Part shown: positions 24,669 through 34,178 of the stretch, piece by piece | How positions within the stretch are numbered: position 1 is the first letter of the stretch | Layout: each line of letters begins with the position of its first letter | Assembly: GCA_036502025.1 (NCBI GenBank) | Contig: DASXZJ010000141.1 | Location: 16,181 to 80,180, forward strand | DNA: 64,000 nt | Origin: Bog-473 sp036502025 | GTDB lineage: Bacteria > Actinomycetota > Acidimicrobiia > Acidimicrobiales > RAAP-2 | Direction of reading: 5' to 3' | Made by a program: the position numbers and the translations under genes | The notes under the pieces: generated by a model | What the model was told of the DNA's origin: nothing | Database searches by the model: none | Seen by the model: only the letters and a program-made list of their open reading frames with translations

Positions 24669-25612
24669 CAGGTCGCCGCCTTCTGGTCCAGGTAGTCGAT
24701 CGTGCGGGCGATGCCGTCGCGCAGCCCGACCGAAGGTGACCACCCCAGTTGGCGCCGGGCCAGGGTGATGTCGGGACAGCGGCGGGTGGGATCGTCGACG
24801 GGGAGCGGCCGGTGCACAACGGTGGACGTCGAGCCCGCCACCTCGCGCACCAGGTCGGCCAGCTCGAGCATGGTGCGCTCGTCGGGGTTGCCGATGTTCA
24901 CCGGACCGGTGAGCGTCGAGTCCAGCAGCGCCACCAGGCCGGCGATCTCGTCGTCGACGTAGCAGAAGCTGCGCGTCTGCGAGCCGTCGCCGTAGATGGT
25001 GAGGGGCTCGCCGCGCCGGGCCTGGTCGATGAAGTTGGACACCACCCGGCCGTCACCCGGAGAGAGACGGGGACCGTAGGTGTTGAAGATGCGGGCGATC
25101 CCGACGTTGACGCCGTGGTGGCGGTGCATGGCCATGGTGAGGCTCTCGGAGAACCGCTTGGCCTCGTCGTAGACGCTCCGCGGGCCGGTCGGATCGACGT
25201 TGCCGCGGTAGGACTCGGGCTGGGGGTGCACCTCGGGGTCGCCGTACACCTCGCTCGTGCTGGCCATGAGGAAGCGGGCCTCCTGGGCCCGGGCCAGCTC
25301 CAGCAGGCGGCGGGTGCCCTCGCTGCCGACGGCCAGCGTGTCGAGCGGACGGGCCAGGTAGGCCGGGGGCGACGCCGGGCTGGCCAGGTTGCAGACGGCG
25401 TCGACCTTGTCGTCGGTCTCGAGCTCCACCTTCTCGCTCACGTCGGTGACCAGCAGGGTGAACCGCTCGTCCCCCATGAGGTGGGCCACGTTGTCCCGGC
25501 TCCCGGTCGAGAGGTCATCCAGGCAGATCACGGTGTCACCACGGGCGATCAGGTGGTCGCAGAGGTGCGAGCCCAGGAAGCCGGCGCCCCCGGCCACCAC
25601 GACGCGGCTCAC
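24668..25612 (-). CDS. UDP-glucuronate decarboxylase (UDP-xylose synthase)-like epimerase/dehydratase
   Basis: This is a 314-residue extended SDR. VAGGAGFLGSHLC binds NAD. The stretch GDPEVHPQPESYRGNVDP followed by GPRSVYDEAKR is diagnostic for UDP-glucuronic acid decarboxylases, with the catalytic Tyr and Lys in YDEAK. It would turn UDP-glucuronate into UDP-xylose. The substrate is made by the UDP-glucose dehydrogenase encoded just upstream, whose stop overlaps this start by four bases. Confidence 0.88.
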   Translation of the reverse strand: MSRVVVAGGAGFLGSHLCDHLIARGDTVICLDDLSTGSRDNVAHLMGDERFTLLVTDVSEKVELETDDKVDAVCNLASPASPPAYLARPLDTLAVGSEGTRRLLELARAQEARFLMASTSEVYGDPEVHPQPESYRGNVDPTGPRSVYDEAKRFSESLTMAMHRHHGVNVGIARIFNTYGPRLSPGDGRVVSNFIDQARRGEPLTIYGDGSQTRSFCYVDDEIAGLVALLDSTLTGPVNIGNPDERTMLELADLVREVAGSTSTVVHRPLPVDDPTRRCPDITLARRQLGWSPSVGLRDGIARTIDYLDQKAAT

Positions 25613-26952
25613 TGGCGGCCGATCCCGGCGTAGGCGAACCCCATGCGTCGGACGGCCGCCGGGTCCAGCAGGTTGCGGGCATCAACGATGGAGGGGACCG
25701 CCATGACGCTCAGCACCCGGTTGAAGTCGAGCCAGCGGAATTCGTCCCACTCGGTCAACACCACCACCACCGACGCCGCGGTGGACGCCTCATAGGGATC
25801 ACGGCAGAGCCGGAGGCCGCGCAGGTCCGGGGGCACGCTGTCGAGGTCGTCGTCGAGGCCGACGGTGATCGTGGGGTCGAAGGCCTGCACGGCCGCTCCG
25901 AGACCCACCAGGCGCTGGGCGATCTGGACACTGGGCGAGTCGCGCCGGTCGTCGGTATTGGCCTTGAAGGTCAGGCCCCACACGGCGACCGTCTTCCCCT
26001 CGACCGTGCCGTCGCAGGCCGTCTCGACCTTGGCCACCACCCGGGCCAGCTGCTGTTCGTTGCTGGCGATGGCCCCGGCCAGCAGGGAGAAGTCGTAGCC
26101 CGCCTCGCGGGCCATGTGCAGCAGGGCGCGGGTGTCCTTGGGCAGGCACGAGCCCCCCCACCCGGGCCCCGGGCGCAGGAACTCGAAGCCGATCCGCTTG
26201 TCGTAGCCCAGGCCGAGCATGACGTCGCGCACGTCCGCCCCGACCTCCTCGCACAGGCCGGCCACCGCGTTGACGTAGCTCAGCTTGGTGGCCAGGAAGG
26301 CGTTGGAGGCGTACTTGATCGTCTCGGCGGTGGTGGCGTCGGTGACGATCAGCGGCGCGCCCGTGCTGGAGAACAACTCCCCCACCGTGGCGGCCGCCTC
26401 CGTGTCGTCGGCGCCCACCACGAGGCGGTCGGGATTGAGGCTGTCCTGGACCGCCGTGCCCTCTCGCAGGAACTCGGGGTTGGAGACGACCCGGATGTCG
26501 GGCCGGCCGATGACCGCCTCGACCATGGTGGCCGACCCCACCGGCACGGTGGACTTGTTGACCACGATGGCGCCGAGGGCGAGGTGGGCTCCGATCTCCT
26601 TGGCCACCTCCTCGACGTAGGAGAGGTCGGCCGAGCCGTCGTCCCCCTGGGGCGTGGGCACGCAGAGGAGCACGAACTCGGCTCCCTGCACCGCTTCGGT
26701 GGCCGAGAGGGTGAACGTCAACCGGCCGGAGGCGACGCCGCCGGCCACCAGCTCGTCCAGCCCGGCCTCGACGATGGGCATGCGTCCGCTGCGCAGCGCG
26801 GCCAGTCGGGCCTCGTCGCGCTCGGCCAGGACGACGCGGTGCCCGAAGTGAGCCAGGGTGGCGGCGGTCGGTAACCCGACGTAGCCGGCCCCGATGACCG
26901 CGACGTTGCGCGGCGACGAGCGGGCGCGGTGTGAGTTCGTGCGTACCGTCAT
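25609..26952 (-). CDS. UDP-glucose 6-dehydrogenase
   Basis: This is a 447-residue enzyme that oxidises UDP-glucose twice to UDP-glucuronate. VIGAGYVGLPTA is the NAD site, VPTPQGDDGSADLSYV and NKSTVPVGSA are family blocks, and the catalytic cysteine lies in GGSCLPKDT. AVWGLTFKANTDDRRDSPS is in the C-terminal domain. The ATG overlaps the stop of the rfbD gene by four bases. It belongs to the polysaccharide operon. Confidence 0.94.
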   Translation of the reverse strand: MTVRTNSHRARSSPRNVAVIGAGYVGLPTAATLAHFGHRVVLAERDEARLAALRSGRMPIVEAGLDELVAGGVASGRLTFTLSATEAVQGAEFVLLCVPTPQGDDGSADLSYVEEVAKEIGAHLALGAIVVNKSTVPVGSATMVEAVIGRPDIRVVSNPEFLREGTAVQDSLNPDRLVVGADDTEAAATVGELFSSTGAPLIVTDATTAETIKYASNAFLATKLSYVNAVAGLCEEVGADVRDVMLGLGYDKRIGFEFLRPGPGWGGSCLPKDTRALLHMAREAGYDFSLLAGAIASNEQQLARVVAKVETACDGTVEGKTVAVWGLTFKANTDDRRDSPSVQIAQRLVGLGAAVQAFDPTITVGLDDDLDSVPPDLRGLRLCRDPYEASTAASVVVVLTEWDEFRWLDFNRVLSVMAVPSIVDARNLLDPAAVRRMGFAYAGIGRQ

Positions 26953-27866
26953 GCCGGCGCCTCCTCGGCTAACGCGGTGACCAGCCTGGAAAGTCCATCC
27001 TGCCAGGTCGGCAGGGAGGGCAGTCCCCCGAGCCGCAGCGCCATGTTGTCCAGCACGGAGTTGGCCGGGCGCGGGGCCAGAAGCGGCGGGTCCAGGTCGG
27101 CCGTGGCGATGGCGTGGACCCGCGCCGGATCCGCGCCGGCGGCCTCGAGAACGGCCCGGACGAAGCCGCACCAGGTGGTGGCCCCGCCGTTGGTCACGTG
27201 GAAGAGGCCCGGGCGCCGGTCCGTGCCGAGCGTCACGATGGCCGCAGCCAGGTCGGCGGTGAAGGTGGGCGACCCGTGCTGGTCGTCGACGAAGCGCAGG
27301 ATGCCGTCGCCGCCGGCCAGCCGCAGGGCGGTCTTGACCATGTTGTTGCCGTGGGCGCCGCAAACCCACGAGGTGCGCACGATGGTCGACCCGGGCGGGC
27401 ACTCACGCTCGCCCGCCAGCTTGCTGGCGCCGTAGACCGACTGCGGGTTCGGGGCGTCCCACTCCCGGTAGGGCCGCGGCGAGGTCCCGTCGAAGACGTA
27501 GTCGGTGGAGACGTAGAGCAGGTGGGCCCCGACGGACCGCGCCGCCTCGGCCACGTTGCGGGTGCCCACCGCGTTGACGGCGTAGGCCAGGTCGACCTCG
27601 GTCTCGCAGGCTTCGACCGCGGTGAGGGCACCGCCGTGGAGGACCACTTCGGGCCGGAAGGCGGCGAAGGTGTGCCAGACGGCGTCCCGGTCGTTGACCG
27701 GCATGTCACCGATGTCGGTGGCCAGGACCTCGTAGGTCAGACCGGCCACCGGGCCCTCGGGCGCCCAAAGGCTGCAGCGCCGACCCCCGACGGGGACCCG
27801 CCCGGCCAGAGCGTCACGCAGGTCGCGGCCGAGTTGCCCGTCGGCGCCGGTGATCAGTACTCGCAT
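26949..27866 (-). CDS. rfbD: dTDP-4-dehydrorhamnose reductase
   Basis: This is a 305-residue RfbD/RmlD, which catalyses the last step of dTDP-L-rhamnose synthesis. ITGADGQLGRDL binds the cofactor, STDYVFDG is highly characteristic, and YGASKLAGE carries the catalytic Tyr and Lys. It lies ten bases after rfbB and overlaps the dehydrogenase gene downstream. RfbA and RfbC are not in the window. Confidence 0.92.
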   Translation of the reverse strand: MRVLITGADGQLGRDLRDALAGRVPVGGRRCSLWAPEGPVAGLTYEVLATDIGDMPVNDRDAVWHTFAAFRPEVVLHGGALTAVEACETEVDLAYAVNAVGTRNVAEAARSVGAHLLYVSTDYVFDGTSPRPYREWDAPNPQSVYGASKLAGERECPPGSTIVRTSWVCGAHGNNMVKTALRLAGGDGILRFVDDQHGSPTFTADLAAAIVTLGTDRRPGLFHVTNGGATTWCGFVRAVLEAAGADPARVHAIATADLDPPLLAPRPANSVLDNMALRLGGLPSLPTWQDGLSRLVTALAEEAPA

Positions 27867-27876
27867 GCGACGATCC

Positions 27877-28884
27877 TCAGGCGGCGGAGCCCCAGCCGCC
27901 CTCGACGACGGGGGCGCGGGCGCGCAGCGGTTCCCACCAGGCGCGGTGCTCGGCGTACCAGCAGACGGTCTCGGCCAGTCCGTCCTCCCAGGCGATGGCG
28001 GGAGCCCAGCCCAGCTCGCGGCGCAGCTTGGAGGAGTCGAGCAGGTAGCGACGGTCGTGCCCGGGGCGGTCAGGCACGATCTCCTTGAGGGAGGCCGGCT
28101 TGCCCAACGTCGCCAGCACCAGGTCGGCGATCTCCATGATGGAGGCTTCGACCCCGCTGCCCACGTGGTAGGTCTCGCCGATCCGGCCGCGGTGCAACAC
28201 GGCCTCGATCGCCGTGCAGTGGTCCCGGACGTGCAGCCACTCGCGCCGGTTCTCGGTGGTGGCGTAGAGCGTGAGGGGCTTGTCGTCGAGGGCGGAGGTG
28301 GTGAAGACGGGGATCACCTTCTCTGGGAATTGGAAGGGCCCGTAGTTGTTGGAGCAGTTGGTGATCGTGACCGGCAGCTCGTACGTCTCGCCGTAGGCCC
28401 GCACGGCGTGGTCCGCCCCGGCCTTACTGGCGTTGTAGGGCGTGCGCGGGCGGTACGGCGACTCCTCGGTGAAGACCTCGTCGCTGTCGAGGGCCAGGTC
28501 CCCGTAGACCTCGCAGGTGCTGATGTGGTGGAACCGGGCGACCCCGGACTGGCGGGCCGCCTCGAGCATGGTCTGGGTCCCCAGCACGTTGGTGCGGAAG
28601 AAGAGCCCGGGATTGAGCACGGCCAGGCTGTTGTGTGACTCGGCGGCGAAGTGGACGATGGTGTCGATGTCCTCGTCACGCAGCGTCTTCTCGGCACCGA
28701 TGGCGTCGCAGATGTCGCCTTGGACGAAGACGATCCGATCCTCGATATCAGCCAGGTTGGGTCGGTTGCCGGCGTAGGTCAGCACGTCGTAGGCCACGAC
28801 GTGGTCTTCGGGATGCTGCTCGACCCAGTAGCGGACGAAGTTGGACCCGATGAACCCGGCACCTCCCGTGACGAGAAGGCGCAT
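27877..28884 (-). CDS. rfbB: dTDP-glucose 4,6-dehydratase
   Basis: This is a 335-residue RfbB/RmlB, which makes dTDP-4-keto-6-deoxyglucose. VTGGAGFIGSNFVRY binds NAD, HFAAESHNS and STCEVYGDL are family blocks, and YNASKAGAD carries the catalytic Tyr and Lys. NNYGPFQFPEKVIP and ENRREWLHV follow as expected. It is the first gene of a six-gene polysaccharide operon running leftward to 23063. Confidence 0.95.
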   Translation of the reverse strand: MRLLVTGGAGFIGSNFVRYWVEQHPEDHVVAYDVLTYAGNRPNLADIEDRIVFVQGDICDAIGAEKTLRDEDIDTIVHFAAESHNSLAVLNPGLFFRTNVLGTQTMLEAARQSGVARFHHISTCEVYGDLALDSDEVFTEESPYRPRTPYNASKAGADHAVRAYGETYELPVTITNCSNNYGPFQFPEKVIPVFTTSALDDKPLTLYATTENRREWLHVRDHCTAIEAVLHRGRIGETYHVGSGVEASIMEIADLVLATLGKPASLKEIVPDRPGHDRRYLLDSSKLRRELGWAPAIAWEDGLAETVCWYAEHRAWWEPLRARAPVVEGGWGSAA

Positions 28885-28991
28885 AAGAGGGTGAGTTTAG
28901 CCAGGGTCCGATGGGACCGAGAATCGGCCGCCCGAGCGGTGGGGGCGAGAAGTAGGTCCTGAGCTGGTGGTTTTAGATCACCGGGGCCACG

Positions 28992-29741
28992 TCACCCGGG
29001 CCGCAGATGGATCACGTCGCCCGCCGTCACGGTGCGGGGCCCCTCCGCCGTCGAGACGACCAGGTGCCCGGCGTCGTCGACCTCGGTGGCCAGGCCGACC
29101 ACGGCCTCGGCGGCCAGCTCCACCCGGACCCGCTGGCCCAGGGTGGCGCACCGCTCCCGGAGCTCGGCGGCGACGGCCCGCCGCCCGGCGGCCGTGGCCA
29201 GCTGCGCCCGCCGCGGGGTCAGGGCGCCGAGCAGGGCGCCGAGGAGCTCGTGGCGGTCCACCGGCTCCGCCGCCAGGTCGTTCAGGCAGGTCCCGCCCAC
29301 ACCTTCTGGCCCGGGCCAGGCGATGTTGAGGCCGATCCCCACCACCACCGCGCACGCCGGGCCGTCGAAGTCCGCCTCGGCCAGCACGCCGGCCAGCTTG
29401 GCCTCCCCCACCAGGAGGTCGTTGGGCCACTTGAGGACGGGGCCCACCCCAGCCACCGATCGGCAGGCCTGGGCCGCCGCCAGGGCCACGGCGGCCGTAC
29501 AGAGATGCAGCTCAGCCGGGTCGAACTCGGGCCGGAACAGGACCGAGGCGAGCAGGGAGGCTCCGGGCGGCGCCTCCCAGCGGCGGTCCAACCGGCCCCG
29601 GCCGGCGCTCTGGTGGTCCGCCACCGCCACGGTGCCGGCGGGCGCGCCGCGACCGGCCTCGGCCCGGAGGTAGGTGTTGGTCGAGTCGATCTCCTCGAAC
29701 CAACGGACGTCCCAATCGCCGTCCCACATGGCAGACACCAT
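28992..29741 (-). CDS. birA: Biotin--[acetyl-CoA-carboxylase] ligase, HTH-less
   Basis: This is a biotin protein ligase of about 249 residues. EEIDSTNTYLR, ADHQSAGRGRLDRRW (the biotin-AMP loop), LKWPNDLLV and KLAGVLAE are the family motifs, and a small C-terminal SH3-like domain follows. There is no N-terminal DNA-binding domain, so it cannot act as a repressor like the E. coli protein. In-frame starts lie at 29750, 29741 and 29729; I took the middle one. The divergent gene encodes a biotin carrier protein, its likely substrate. Confidence 0.92.
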   Translation of the reverse strand: MVSAMWDGDWDVRWFEEIDSTNTYLRAEAGRGAPAGTVAVADHQSAGRGRLDRRWEAPPGASLLASVLFRPEFDPAELHLCTAAVALAAAQACRSVAGVGPVLKWPNDLLVGEAKLAGVLAEADFDGPACAVVVGIGLNIAWPGPEGVGGTCLNDLAAEPVDRHELLGALLGALTPRRAQLATAAGRRAVAAELRERCATLGQRVRVELAAEAVVGLATEVDDAGHLVVSTAEGPRTVTAGDVIHLRPG

Positions 29742-29789
29742 AGGGTCCATGTAATTGTGATGGCCCCGTAAGGAATGGAAAGGCGCAGC

Positions 29790-31559
29790 GTGCTCAACAA
29801 GATCCTCATCGCCAACCGCGGCGAGATCGCGGTCCGGGTCATCCGGACCTGCCGCGAGATGGGCATCGCCACCGTTGCCGTCTACTCCACCCTCGATCGC
29901 GACGCCCTCCATGTCCGCATGGCCGACGAGGCCTACGCCCTCGGCGGGGAGAGCGCGGCCGAGAGCTACCTGAACACCGAGGCCATCCTGAGCGCCATCG
30001 AGCAGAGCGGGGCCGACGGGGTCCACCCGGGCTACGGCTTCTTCTCGGAGAACACCGACTTCGCCCGGGCCATCACCGATCGCGGCGTCACCTTCATCGG
30101 CCCTCCGCCCGAGGCCATTGAGGTGATGGGCGACAAGATCAGCTCCCGCCTGGCCGCCGAGAAGGCCGGCGTGGCCGGGGTGCCCGGGCGTTCCGAGCCG
30201 CTGACCTCGCCCGACGAGGTGATCGCCTTCGGCGAGGAGTTCGGCTGGCCGGTGGCGATCAAGGCCGCCTACGGCGGGGGTGGGCGTGGGATGAAGGTGG
30301 TGAACTCCGCCGCCGAGGCCGCCGACGCGATGGAGTCGGCCGCCCGCGAAGCGCAGGCCTACTTCGGGCGACCGGAGATCTACCCCGAGCGGTATCTCGC
30401 CTGGCCCCGCCACGTCGAGATGCAGATCCTGGGCGACCAGCACGGCAACACGCTGTGGTTGGGCGAGCGGGACTGCTCGGCCCAGCGCCGGCACCAGAAG
30501 CTGATCGAGGAGAGCCCGGCGCCCGACTTCCCCGACAAGGTCCGCCAGGCCATGGGCAAGGCGGCGGTCAAGGTCTCGGAGGCCTGCGGCTACTACAACG
30601 CCGGCACCGTCGAGTTCCTGTACCAGGACGGCGACTTCTTCTTCCTCGAGATGAACACCCGGCTCCAGGTGGAGCACCCCGTCACCGAGCTGGTGACCGG
30701 CCTCGACCTGGTGGCGTGGCAGATCCGCATCGCCTCGGGGGAGGCGCTCGACTTCACGCAGAAGGACGTGGCGCGCCACGGGCACGCCATCGAGGTCCGG
30801 ATCAACGCCGAGGACCCGAGCGGTGGACGCTTCTCCCCCTCGCCGGGCACCATCACCAGGTTCACCGCCCCTTCGGGGCCAGGCGTGCGACTCGATGCGG
30901 GCTACGAGGCCGGTGACACCGTCTCGCAGTACTACGACAACCTGGTGGCCAAGCTGATCGTGTGGGCCGGTGACCGCGAGTCGGCTCGCCGCCGCATGCT
31001 GCGGGCCCTCGACGAGACGCACATCACCGGCGTGGCCACCACCATCCCCGCCGACATCGCCATCCTCACCCACCCCGACTTCGCCGCCGCCACCCACTCG
31101 ACCCGCTGGGTGGAGGACACGCTCGACCTGAGCAAGCTCACGGTGGCCCCCTCCGAGCCCGTCGCCGCCGTGACGCCGGCCGGCGAGGACGAGATCCCCA
31201 CGGTGCAGCGCGACGTCACCGCCGAAGTGGACGGCCGGCGCTTCTCGGTCAAGCTCTGGGTGCCCGACCTGGGCCCGGTGGCGGCGGTCGGTCGCGCACC
31301 GGCCCGGACCAAGCGCGCCGCCGCATCGAGCGCGGGCGGGACCGGCTCGGGCGATGTGGCCGTCCCCATGCAGGGCACCATCGTCAAGGTCCTCGTGGCG
31401 GTGGGCGACAAGGTCGAGGTGGGCCAGACCGTCTGCCTGCTCGAGGCCATGAAGATGGAGAACGCGGTCAACGCCGAGAAGGAAGGCGTCGTCAAGGAGG
31501 TACGGGTCAGTGCCGGCGACTCGGTCGGCGCGGGCGACGTCGTCGCGGTGATCGAATAG
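29790..31559 (+). CDS. Acetyl/propionyl-CoA carboxylase alpha subunit (biotin carboxylase and carrier domain)
   Basis: This is a 589-residue protein. The N-terminal biotin carboxylase is ATP-grasp (ILIANRGEIAVRV, YGGGGRGMKVV, EMNTRLQVEHPVTE), and a biotinyl domain lies at the C-terminus with Lys555 in EAMKMEN. It carboxylates biotin and passes CO2 to a separate carboxyltransferase beta subunit, not encoded here. The GTG at 29790 has GGAAAGG six bases before it; the ATG at 29775 has no room for a binding site. It is divergent from birA. Confidence 0.93.
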   Translation: MLNKILIANRGEIAVRVIRTCREMGIATVAVYSTLDRDALHVRMADEAYALGGESAAESYLNTEAILSAIEQSGADGVHPGYGFFSENTDFARAITDRGVTFIGPPPEAIEVMGDKISSRLAAEKAGVAGVPGRSEPLTSPDEVIAFGEEFGWPVAIKAAYGGGGRGMKVVNSAAEAADAMESAAREAQAYFGRPEIYPERYLAWPRHVEMQILGDQHGNTLWLGERDCSAQRRHQKLIEESPAPDFPDKVRQAMGKAAVKVSEACGYYNAGTVEFLYQDGDFFFLEMNTRLQVEHPVTELVTGLDLVAWQIRIASGEALDFTQKDVARHGHAIEVRINAEDPSGGRFSPSPGTITRFTAPSGPGVRLDAGYEAGDTVSQYYDNLVAKLIVWAGDRESARRRMLRALDETHITGVATTIPADIAILTHPDFAAATHSTRWVEDTLDLSKLTVAPSEPVAAVTPAGEDEIPTVQRDVTAEVDGRRFSVKLWVPDLGPVAAVGRAPARTKRAAASSAGGTGSGDVAVPMQGTIVKVLVAVGDKVEVGQTVCLLEAMKMENAVNAEKEGVVKEVRVSAGDSVGAGDVVAVIE

Positions 31560-31563
31560 TGGC

Positions 31564-32739
31564 ATGACCGGACCCGCGCTGGCGGCCAAGGAAGCGGCCG
31601 CCGCCGTGATTGAGGAGCGGCTGCCCGAGTTGGTCGCCCTCAGCCACGCCGTCCACGCCACCCCCGAACTGTGCTTCGAGGAGACCCGCTCGGCCGCCGC
31701 CGTGGCCGGGGCTCTGCGGTCCGGGGGCCTCGACGTGGCCGAAGGCGCCTACGACATCCCCACCGCATTCGAATCGCGCGCCGGGTCGGGAGAACTGGTC
31801 GTCGCCGTCTGCGCCGAGTACGACGCGCTGCCGGGTGTCGGCCACGCCTGCGGGCACAACATCATCGCGGCCACCGCGGTCGGTGCCGGGCTGGCCCTGG
31901 CCGCCGTGGCCGACCAGGTCGGGATGTCGGTCCGGGTGCTGGGGACGCCGGCCGAAGAGGGAGGCGGGGGCAAGATCCTCATGCTCGACCGCGGCGCGTT
32001 CGCCGACGTCCACGCCGCCATGATGGTCCACCCCTGGCCGGCCGAACGGGTGACCGGCACCTGCCTGGCCGTGGCCCACTTCGACGTGCACTTCACCGGC
32101 AAGGAGGCCCACGCCTCGGCCGCGCCCTGGGAAGGGGTGAACGCCCTCGACGCCATGACCATCGCCCAGGTGGCGCTCGGCCTGCTGCGCCAGCAGCTGC
32201 CCCCGGGCGACCAGATCCATGGCGTCATCACCGAGGGTGGCGGGGCGGCCAACATCATCCCGGCCGCGGTGACGGGGCGCTACATGGCGCGCTCGAGGAC
32301 TATCGCCGGACTGGGTGCGCTCGAGCCGCGCATCCGGGCCTGCTTCGAAGCCGGGGCGTTGGCCACCGGTTGCACCGTCACCTACCAGAAGCTGTCACCG
32401 GACTACTCCCACATGGAGCCCGATGGCGGCCTCCTCGAGGCGTACCGGCGCAACGCCGAGTCGCTCGGGCGGCACTTCGAGGCCGACGACGCCGGGACCC
32501 CCCTCCCGACCTTCTCGACCGACATGGCCAACGTCTCGTTGGCGGTGCCGACCATCCACCCGCTCATCGGTATCGAGAGCAACGGTGCGGTGAACCACCA
32601 GCACGAGTTCGCGGCAGCCTGCATCACACCGTCGGCCGACGCGGCCGTGCGCGACGGCGCGCTGGCGCTGGCCTGGACGGCCATCGACGCCGCCACCGAC
32701 CCCGAGCTGCGAGGGCGGTTGCTCGGGGCGCCGGCGTGA
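31564..32739 (+). CDS. M20 family amidohydrolase (AbgB-like)
   Basis: This is a 391-residue metallopeptidase-family protein. CAEYDALPGVGHACGHNI contains the metal-binding His, and GTPAEEGGGGK contains the catalytic Glu pair. A dimerisation domain follows (HFTGKEAHASAAPWEGVNALDA). It resembles p-aminobenzoyl-glutamate hydrolase subunit B and related amidases that cleave acyl-amino acids. It starts four bases after the carboxylase stop, so it is in the same transcript, though a functional link is not obvious. Confidence 0.88.
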   Translation: MTGPALAAKEAAAAVIEERLPELVALSHAVHATPELCFEETRSAAAVAGALRSGGLDVAEGAYDIPTAFESRAGSGELVVAVCAEYDALPGVGHACGHNIIAATAVGAGLALAAVADQVGMSVRVLGTPAEEGGGGKILMLDRGAFADVHAAMMVHPWPAERVTGTCLAVAHFDVHFTGKEAHASAAPWEGVNALDAMTIAQVALGLLRQQLPPGDQIHGVITEGGGAANIIPAAVTGRYMARSRTIAGLGALEPRIRACFEAGALATGCTVTYQKLSPDYSHMEPDGGLLEAYRRNAESLGRHFEADDAGTPLPTFSTDMANVSLAVPTIHPLIGIESNGAVNHQHEFAAACITPSADAAVRDGALALAWTAIDAATDPELRGRLLGAPA

Positions 32740-32755
32740 TGACGAGGATGGGCAG

Positions 32756-33052
32756 ATGATCACCGAGCACGCCATCCTCGAGGTAATTCCCGGCCGCGAG
32801 GACGAGTTCATCCTGGTCATGGAGCGGGCCAAAGCCCTGATTGGAGCCCACCCGGGCTTCGTCTCCCTCCGGGTCGAGCGCGGCGTGGAGCAGCCGAGCC
32901 GTTTCCTCCTCCTGGTCGAGTGGGAGACCCTCGAAGCTCACACCGAGGGCTTCCGCGGCTCGGCCAACTACGAGGAGTGGCGCGCGTTGCTGCACCACTT
33001 CTACGACCCGTTCCCGCTGGTCGAGCACTTCGAGGCGGTCGTCACGGCCTAA
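32756..33052 (+). CDS. Antibiotic biosynthesis monooxygenase (ABM) domain protein
   Basis: This is a 98-residue one-domain protein of the ABM/YgiN ferredoxin-like fold: ILEVIPGREDEFILVMERA, HPGFVSLRVERG, LLVEWETLEAHTEGFRGS and a final strand ending PFPLVEHFE. Members act on quinones or haem, or bind them, as dimers. GAGG lies a few bases before the ATG. It is the last gene of the operon, and the AT-richer island begins right after it. Confidence 0.88.
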   Translation: MITEHAILEVIPGREDEFILVMERAKALIGAHPGFVSLRVERGVEQPSRFLLLVEWETLEAHTEGFRGSANYEEWRALLHHFYDPFPLVEHFEAVVTA

Positions 33053-33228
33053 ACGGGGTGGTACGAATAGCCTCTTTCACAATGACGGGTGCAACGGCAA
33101 GGATCCAGCCCCGTTCATCCCCGATCTTTCGACCAATGAGTATCTGGGGTGCGACGCGATAGAAATGGGCAGTTGGATACGGCGAGCCGTATTGCCCGCC
33201 GTATCCACCCTACCTTCGCCTCGATTTT

Positions 33229-33855
33229 CTATACGGTGAAGTTGTACTCGAAGCAGTACACCCCATCTTGGATGGTGCCAGGCACTGCCTCGCCGCAAAC
33301 ATAGAACGTTTCGCCCACAACGGATGCGCCAGAATAGAGCGACTGATACCAAGTCGAGAAACTCTTGACTTCCGCCACATTCCCGGGAACCAAGCTTCCG
33401 TTGAGATCTGCTGTGATCTGATCGTTACCGAGAGAGTCGTCGTACGGTGGTGGACCCCCATTCGGGTATGAGGTCGTATTGCAGTTTCCGCTGTCCCACA
33501 TGAGTTTTCCGTACGCCACCCCATCGAAATTGCCGAATTCTGTAGACCAGTAACAGGTTCCGGGTCCCGTCGGCGTGCTGAAGTTGAGCACGGTATTGAT
33601 GGGTTCCACCGTGTCAGGCTCGATGCTCTCTACGAGGGGAGCTCCATCGGGTGTGGTCGTGTGAATCACCTTGATGGGTTGCGGCTGCGTGATGGTTATG
33701 CCAGGTGGAATATTCGTTCCGGCTGGTGGCGGTGGGGCGTAACCAGCATTGGGATCGCCTGCTCCCGCCTGACTCGCTATGCCAAATTCCAGGACTACGA
33801 CAAGCAAACCAATAGCTAGTGGTTTGCTCCCTTTAAACGCTCCTAGTAGCCTCAC
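33229..33855 (-). CDS. Secreted protein of unknown function
   Basis: I do not recognise this 208-residue protein. It starts with a good signal peptide (LLGAFKGSKPLAIGLLVVVL then cleavage near SQAGAG), a Pro-rich linker (PPPPAGTNIPPG) and a beta-rich domain with five or so cysteines and many Tyr/Trp/Gly. The GTG at 33855 was chosen because GGGGAG lies exactly six bases upstream and the signal peptide begins at once. It is 323 bases downstream of the sigma factor partner gene and may depend on that sigma factor. Confidence 0.6.
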   Translation of the reverse strand: MRLLGAFKGSKPLAIGLLVVVLEFGIASQAGAGDPNAGYAPPPPAGTNIPPGITITQPQPIKVIHTTTPDGAPLVESIEPDTVEPINTVLNFSTPTGPGTCYWSTEFGNFDGVAYGKLMWDSGNCNTTSYPNGGPPPYDDSLGNDQITADLNGSLVPGNVAEVKSFSTWYQSLYSGASVVGETFYVCGEAVPGTIQDGVYCFEYNFTV

Positions 33856-34178
33856 AATCAACTCCCCATCCGTTCGCTGTTTTTGATTGTGCCGGAATGC
33901 TTCCATCACTACCAAGAGCGACAAGGTATCCTCGCTAGAGATTTAGTCGCCGCTAATACTCAAAAGCGATTGAGGCATCCGGCTGGGCAACGACAGTGGT
34001 AAGCCAGAAATTAGGGTTTGTCAAGCAATCGCCATTTAGGCACAGAACCTAACCTGATTTATAGCGTGACCTTCCCAGAACTGCCCTTGCACAGTCCAAA
34101 CAAAGCACGAAGTAGGCAAGAGTTAGATTTCTTAGATAATTTCCTCCACCGTTCGGCTCGCCCAACCGGCGAAAGTCC
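33856..34178. other. Gene-free 323-base stretch in the AT-richer island
   Basis: No open frame with protein character is present on either strand. The right end holds a hairpin after the membrane-partner gene, and the left end carries the ribosome binding site of the secreted protein. The rest is AT-rich and probably contains the promoter of the secreted protein gene, but I could not identify clear -35 and -10 elements. Confidence 0.55.
34149..34169 (-). terminator. Imperfect hairpin after the sigma-partner gene
   Basis: On the minus strand the stop at 34179 is followed by a stem formed by CCGGTTGGGC and GCCGAACGG with one mismatch and one bulge. An AT-rich tract (about 34120-34142) follows but not a pure T-run, so it is a weak terminator candidate. 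Confidence 0.4.

Noticed and set aside
28992..31661. 889-codon open frame on the minus strand across the carboxylase gene
   Set aside because: Only the birA part has motifs. The rest is the mirror of a well supported biotin carboxylase.
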